Of a stretch of DNA of 64,000 nt, positions 59,436 to 64,000 are shown one piece after another. The stretch spans positions 18,350-82,349 of the forward strand of contig JASAND010004330.1 of NCBI GenBank assembly GCA_030248195.1. Direction: 5' to 3'. Each line of letters begins with the position of its first letter. The stretch's first letter is position 1. The notes below the pieces were generated by a model. It did no database searches, was not told the DNA's origin, and saw only the letters and a list, made by a program, of their open reading frames with translations. A program made the position numbers and the translations under genes. Source of the stretch: Trissonchulus latispiculum. Lineage: Eukaryota; Nematoda; Enoplea; Enoplida; Ironidae.

Positions 59436-62068
59436 CACTTAACGCAATAAAATTACTTAAGTCTGTATTTTATGCGTAAATTTTTATTTGATCTGTCGTT
59501 GCCTTTATAATTGAAATGCAATTTGAATGCCAGTCAGGTACGTATATTTCCTAGTACTCGCTTAAGGTGCTGGTATTGTTTTGCTTAATTTGCTTTGCTT
59601 TACTTAATACTTAATGCAATTGCGAAATTTGTTGTCATTTTTAGTTGGCTGATCTTCTCGAGCGTAGGAGCTATTGAGCCAAATCAAAAAAGTCGATCAT
59701 GTCCGTATGTCGATTTTTACAATTTTTGCAGACGATATAATTTCTCACCATTTGGCATAAATGGGTACACCTATAGGGCCCCTGTACATGCAAAATTACA
59801 GCACATAGCGTGCATTATACTTAAAATGTTTTTCATTAGCGATAATCTTTTAAATTATTGTTGACAAAACTTTATTTGTAAGATCAATTCCCTTAGATGT
59901 AGAAAAGATACAGTCGTCTAGTATTTTTAATTACGTTAGTAGTGTGACAAATGGTGGGCGGGCACATACATGGCTTCACGAGGTCAGCTGAGATCTCAGC
60001 GCCCGATATTTATTTGACCATACCTGTGTTCTATATCTGTGCCAAAGCTAGGCCAATCGGACAAAATCGAGGCAAACCTTTAGTTCCAATATTTTGTTTA
60101 GTCGAGTATGCCTGTAATCATAGTATATTTTATAGTCTGTATTTTTCGGTCAAATAAAACCCAACCAGAATACGTAAAATTTGTTTACTAGTTTTTATAC
60201 CAAATGACATCAAATCGTTTCAGATGAAAAGGATTAAGGAAACGGTTTACGAGTTTCTACGGATCCAATATCTCAAATTCGTGATGACCATTTGAATGCA
60301 CAAGTAAAGCTGTTCGATTTCAATGGAAAGAAAGACCTGCTGCCCATTGAGTGAGTAATGGCTCGCATTGCTCAGTTAGACGGCCACGACATAGCCTATC
60401 GGCTAGGATCAATGTCATGCGACATTCTGACTAATTTCACTACAGCTGATTCGCTGGTGGCGCCACAAACGTCCTGTCACTACTGCTGGATAGAATTGTC
60501 GACAGATACGATCCTATATGCCACAGTCAGAAATGAAACATCACCTCAATTGAGGGGGCACATGATTTGTATGAAAGATGCTTAGATTAGATCCACCTGT
60601 CCCTACAACGGGGGCAACTGCTACGGCAAGCCAGCCCTGGTTTGGCTCATTCAGCTTTATTTCTTCCATGGAAGTAGGAGAGAAGCTAACGAAAAAATCT
60701 GTCATTATATTCAGTTAAAAGCGTGAAATGTTAAGTTTCAAAGCTATTTCTGTGGCTACGTTTTGTACTGAAGTAACTAGAACTGGATAAAGGAATATAA
60801 TTGGTCCAGTTTGCTCTGTTAATCTTCACCCCTGGGTACGGGTAAGCCTCGGGTAATGTAGTTAACAATAATGGGACACTATCTTAATAAACATATTGTT
60901 TATCCTTTGTAATGGTTAATATGCAGGTGACAACAAATATGCTTAACAGACTAAAATTTTATTGAACAGGATATACCGTTGTGTCACCTTTCACAACCAG
61001 TCTCATTTCACAACTAAAAGTCTCGCTTCACTTCAGGATGGATATACTGTGGAATAATAGTACTGCACCAGTTAAGAAAGCTTGTAGGCTAACTAACTGT
61101 GAAAGGTTGAAATCAGGATCTGAAAGATGTGAAGAAAAGTGTCCAGGGCGGGGATCGAACCACCGAGCTTTGGTTTAAGAAGTAGAACGCTCTACCACTG
61201 CGCCACATCCCCGGACAGGGAGACTAGATTAGTACACTGATTTCAACCTTTCTCAGTTGCTGATATTTAACATAACTATAAGTTAAAAACTAAATACAAT
61301 AATATTAGTTTTCTGATTTAAGGTAATAAAGTGGCTTTCAGTCAGAAATTGGGTAAATTTCGATTGAACTGCCGTTGCCTTTTAATAAAATTATTATATT
61401 TAATCAACCCAATTTTAATTTAATGTTCTGTGAATAGACTTTGGGCGGGTCCATTTTTGGTCATTTCCGATCTCACTGATTTTTACATATTTTATTGTCC
61501 AATCAATTTATTTTAACGAACTTTTAAGATTAAAGTCGTAAGTCTTACAGTTGATAAGTAATTTCACCAAAAAGTTGAGATCTTCTGTGTTAAACATAGG
61601 AAATTAGAAAAGTTGTCACTTTTCGCGTGCGCAGAGAAATCTCACGAATGGCAAAATGGAACTGTCCAAGCTTTAGCTCATGTTATTTCCATGTCTCTGA
61701 ATTGTGATCTTTAGGAATCAGAATTTTAAATTAGATCTTTAAGAAATTTAATGAGTGTTTCAAGTAATGGATCCCCTTATGTACATATTTTTGGTCTGTA
61801 TTCCAACGACATGAGAGATATCAAAATCTTCAACAACTGTTAATTGAAGAGCCTCAAAGTCAAAAGCAATCGCAACACAGGGCATGTTGTCTTGGCGCTT
61901 TTTAGAATTTGCTTCAACCACCTATTGTTATCAATAGTAAGAGTGGAGTTTCTTCGTGGTCCAAATCTACCGTTGGGAAGAGACGAATACGGTAAATAGC
62001 AATGGTGGATGGTATATATAGAGATGTAAACGGGGCAATGGGTCGCCAGTTTGGCTTGGTTCGTTATG
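59436..62068 (+). pseudogene. Inverted duplicate unit with decayed coding sequence, copy 2
   Basis: The counterpart of 40790-42345, in opposite orientation. Coding-like stretches in order: CPYVDFYNFCRRYNFSPF (59595-59864), MKRIKETV (60222), then ARIAQLDGHDIAYRLGSM and CDILTNFTTADSLVAPQ (60358-60585), then sequence matching MPEMLSFKAISV on the other strand. A TGA sits just before ARIAQ. Two insertions absent from copy 1 enlarge it: about 370 bp near 59840-60215 and about 760 bp at 60965-61725. The latter carries a tRNA-like sequence and a fragment of the copy C subterminal repeat. Confidence 0.65.
61141..61216 (-). other. tRNA-like sequence (76 nt), probably pseudogene
   Basis: On the minus strand GTGGCGCAGTGGTAGAGCG is a textbook D-arm/A box and GGTGGTTCGATCCCCGC a B box. 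The termini GTCCGGG and CCTGGAC can pair over seven bases at the right total length. However, four extra bases separate the acceptor from the D stem, and the anticodon stem does not pair. It is best read as a tRNA pseudogene or SINE head within a young insertion. Confidence 0.5.
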
Positions 62069-62293
62069 AATAAAACTTGTTTGGGACAATTTATCAAACC
62101 CTTTATGCAACTGTATGCAAAGTTTCAGGTGATTGCAACTTACGTATAGCTGGCAATACTGTCTTTCTGCAGCCCTCTTACTGAAGCGTAACCATACAGA
62201 AACTTCAAAACCAATGTCTGAAACTTATTTATCATGCCATCATTTATTTTTGCACTAAATTTTAGAAGATTACAACTCATCTATAGCTAGTAA

Positions 62294-62990
62294 CAAGAGT
62301 ACTTAATAACTAAGAGTGTGACAAGCGTCAAGCTCGTAGTTATTAGCAAAAGTACATAATAACTAAGAGTGTGACAAGCGTCACGCTCTTAGTTATCAGG
62401 CTTGGGACATCATCTGCACGATAACGGCTGCCCCCCCCCCCCACAAATTAGACCCATCACTTCAAAGAAATTCGCACGCTATGCTTGTGTGCTGAAGCTC
62501 GCAACAGACGCACATTGAACCAACTGAGTAGTTGTGTTTTCGAGCTTTAGAACGTAGGCATAGCGTGCGAATTTCTTTGAAGTGATGGGTCTAATTTTGT
62601 GGGGGTCAGCCGTTATCGTGCAGATGATGTCCCAAGCCTGATAACTAAGAGCTTGACGCTTGTCACACTCTTAGTTATTATGTACTCTTGTTATTAGGAT
62701 TAGGACATCATCTGCACGATAACGGCTGACCCCCCCCCCACAAATTAGACCCATCACTTCAAAGAAATTTGCACGCTATGTTTGTGTTCTAAAGCTGAAA
62801 ACACAACTACTCAGTTGGTTCAATGTGCGTCTGTTGCTAGCTTCAGCACACAAACATAGCGTGCATATTTGTTTGAAATGATGGGTCTAATTTGTGGGGG
62901 GGGGGTCAGCCGTTATCGTGCAGATGATGTCCCAAGCCTAATAACTAAGAGCTTGACGCTTGTCACACTCTTAGTTATTATGTACTCTTG
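62294..62990. mobile_element. CAAGAGTAC-family element, copy H, with self-insertion, 7-bp TSD
   Basis: The ends CAAGAGTACTTAATAACTAA and TTATTATGTACTCTTG are flanked by CTAGTAA at 62287-62293 and 62991-62997. The arms hold GTGTGACAAGCGTCA, GACATCATCTGCACGATAAC, a C-run, ACAAATTAGACCCATCAC and the CTTCAAAGAAATTxGCACGC hairpin. A second member (62347-62690) is inserted near its left end. Without it the outer copy would be about 346 bp. Confidence 0.93.
62347..62690. mobile_element. 344-bp member inserted in copy H, 7-bp TSD
   Basis: It begins CAAAAGTACATAATAACTAA and ends GTACTCTTG, flanked by TTATTAG at 62340-62346 and 62691-62697. The target is the outer element's own arm (AGTTATTAGGATT). 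Confidence 0.93.
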
Positions 62991-62997
62991 CTAGTAA

Positions 62998-64000
62998 TAG
63001 GCATACTGTATATTTGCAACACTCTTCTGAAACGCAGCCAAGTGAAAACTTCTCAACTAATGACTGAAATGTAATGTCCTACCCTTATGTACCTGTAATG
63101 GGTAATTCTTGCTTGCTGATAAAGTGCTACTCATCTATAGGGAGTAATAGGGCCTGCTGCGTTTTTACAGCACTCTACTGCAGCAGAACCATATTAAGAA
63201 GCTAGCGGGTGGACTGGTCAATAGTGTTTGACAACGGGAGCCAGGCCGACGGCTGACCGGCCGTCGGCCTGACCTTGGCCGTCAAGCGGACGGCCGCTGT
63301 CGACCACCCGGCCGTCCGACCACCGAGTAGCCCAGGCTTTGGGACAACCAGCCAAATTTCATATGTTGCATATCAAATTGTCTAAAATACTTAGTTTTTT
63401 CTAGATGATCTAACCTGAAAAATTGTCGATCATTGTGTACGGGCACTTGATAAACTTGTTCATTAGATAATTAACTTAAACAATTGACAATCCTCAGCTA
63501 ATTGCATATAATTTCTGTATTCAGCACAATTAAGTCTAACGGGAAGCTTCCTTTGAATAGTTGATATCGATGATCTCACTTTGTCATGTGATCAAGCATA
63601 TTTAGTCGAATGGGAAAGCATTTATTATTTCTAATAGGCGGATTTTAGATGTATATTTAAAGCATAAGCTCAAAAAACTACTCAAACGTCAACTGATCAA
63701 ATTGTTCATTCATGACTAAACCTAAATTTCTAAGTTCTCTGTTTCCGATTCTATACCAGCCGGCCGACGCAAAATATGGTGCCATGCTTGACGACCTGAC
63801 TTGGTCTACCGCTCGCAGACACTACTGGTCAAGACATCAATTGTTTCCTCTCAGGACAGGTGCAACTATTACCAAGTTTCCCTCTTCAAACCATTGTGAA
63901 AATGTTTCTATTACTTCACTTGACTTCCATTCAAATAAGTAAAAACATTGCGCAACCACTAAATTCATTACTTATTATATTAGTAAATTGTATTACTCAT
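62998..64000. other. No gene seen; one GC-rich hairpin
   Basis: A GC-rich segment at 63235-63330 folds on itself: AGGCCGACGGC against GCCGTCGGCCT at 63243-63270, and further CGGCCGTC words to 63317. The ORF at 63712-63942 has no support beyond length. Confidence 0.45.

Noticed and set aside
56083..62990. CRISPR-like array of repeats
   Set aside because: The repeats are inverted hairpin arms of transposons with target duplications, not short direct repeats with unique spacers, and the DNA is eukaryotic.

Overview
The window reads as nuclear DNA of an animal, most likely an invertebrate. It is AT-rich and gene-poor, with spliceosomal introns, microsatellites, tRNA-derived SINE copies and many non-autonomous transposons. 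Nothing looks bacterial, viral or organellar. I cannot name the species.

Only two stretches look like real host genes. (1) On the plus strand at 6.1-7.5 kb, a cysteine- and glycosylation-site-rich extracellular-type coding exon is interrupted by a 674-bp PIF/Harbinger-type MITE. Removing the insert, or splicing it out with a GT in its terminal repeat and a host AG, restores the same reading frame. (2) On the minus strand at 17.0-19.5 kb, three exons joined by phase-consistent introns encode the transmembrane segment and a long cytoplasmic tail of a type I membrane protein. Its upstream ectodomain exons were not found.

Layout. 0-5.6 kb: a 240-bp tandem duplication, then a 3.6-kb TAA-flanked element carrying two more TWA-flanked elements inside it. 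6-7.6 kb: the interrupted gene. 8.0-12.4 kb: a TA-flanked mariner-like element, two foldback elements and a SINE. 12.4-16 kb: microsatellites and a foldback element with a different element nested in it. 16.6-19.5 kb: the membrane-protein gene. 19.5-37 kb: mostly unassigned DNA, with an 8-bp-TSD foldback element whose arms are GGCCCC minisatellites. 37.4-38.2 kb: a complete miniature LTR retrotransposon (TRIM) with primer-binding site and polypurine tract. 39-64 kb: a mosaic of old duplicated units with decayed coding remnants, cut by a family of hairpin elements that begin CAAGAGTAC.

The hairpin family is the most distinctive system here. Five insertions have 7-bp target duplications, several with a TANTA core. 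The ends start with CA, and two copies have another member inserted into their own arms. These traits match the Galileo group of P-superfamily foldback elements known from Drosophila. No transposase gene for any of these elements was found in the window, so they would have to be mobilised from elsewhere.
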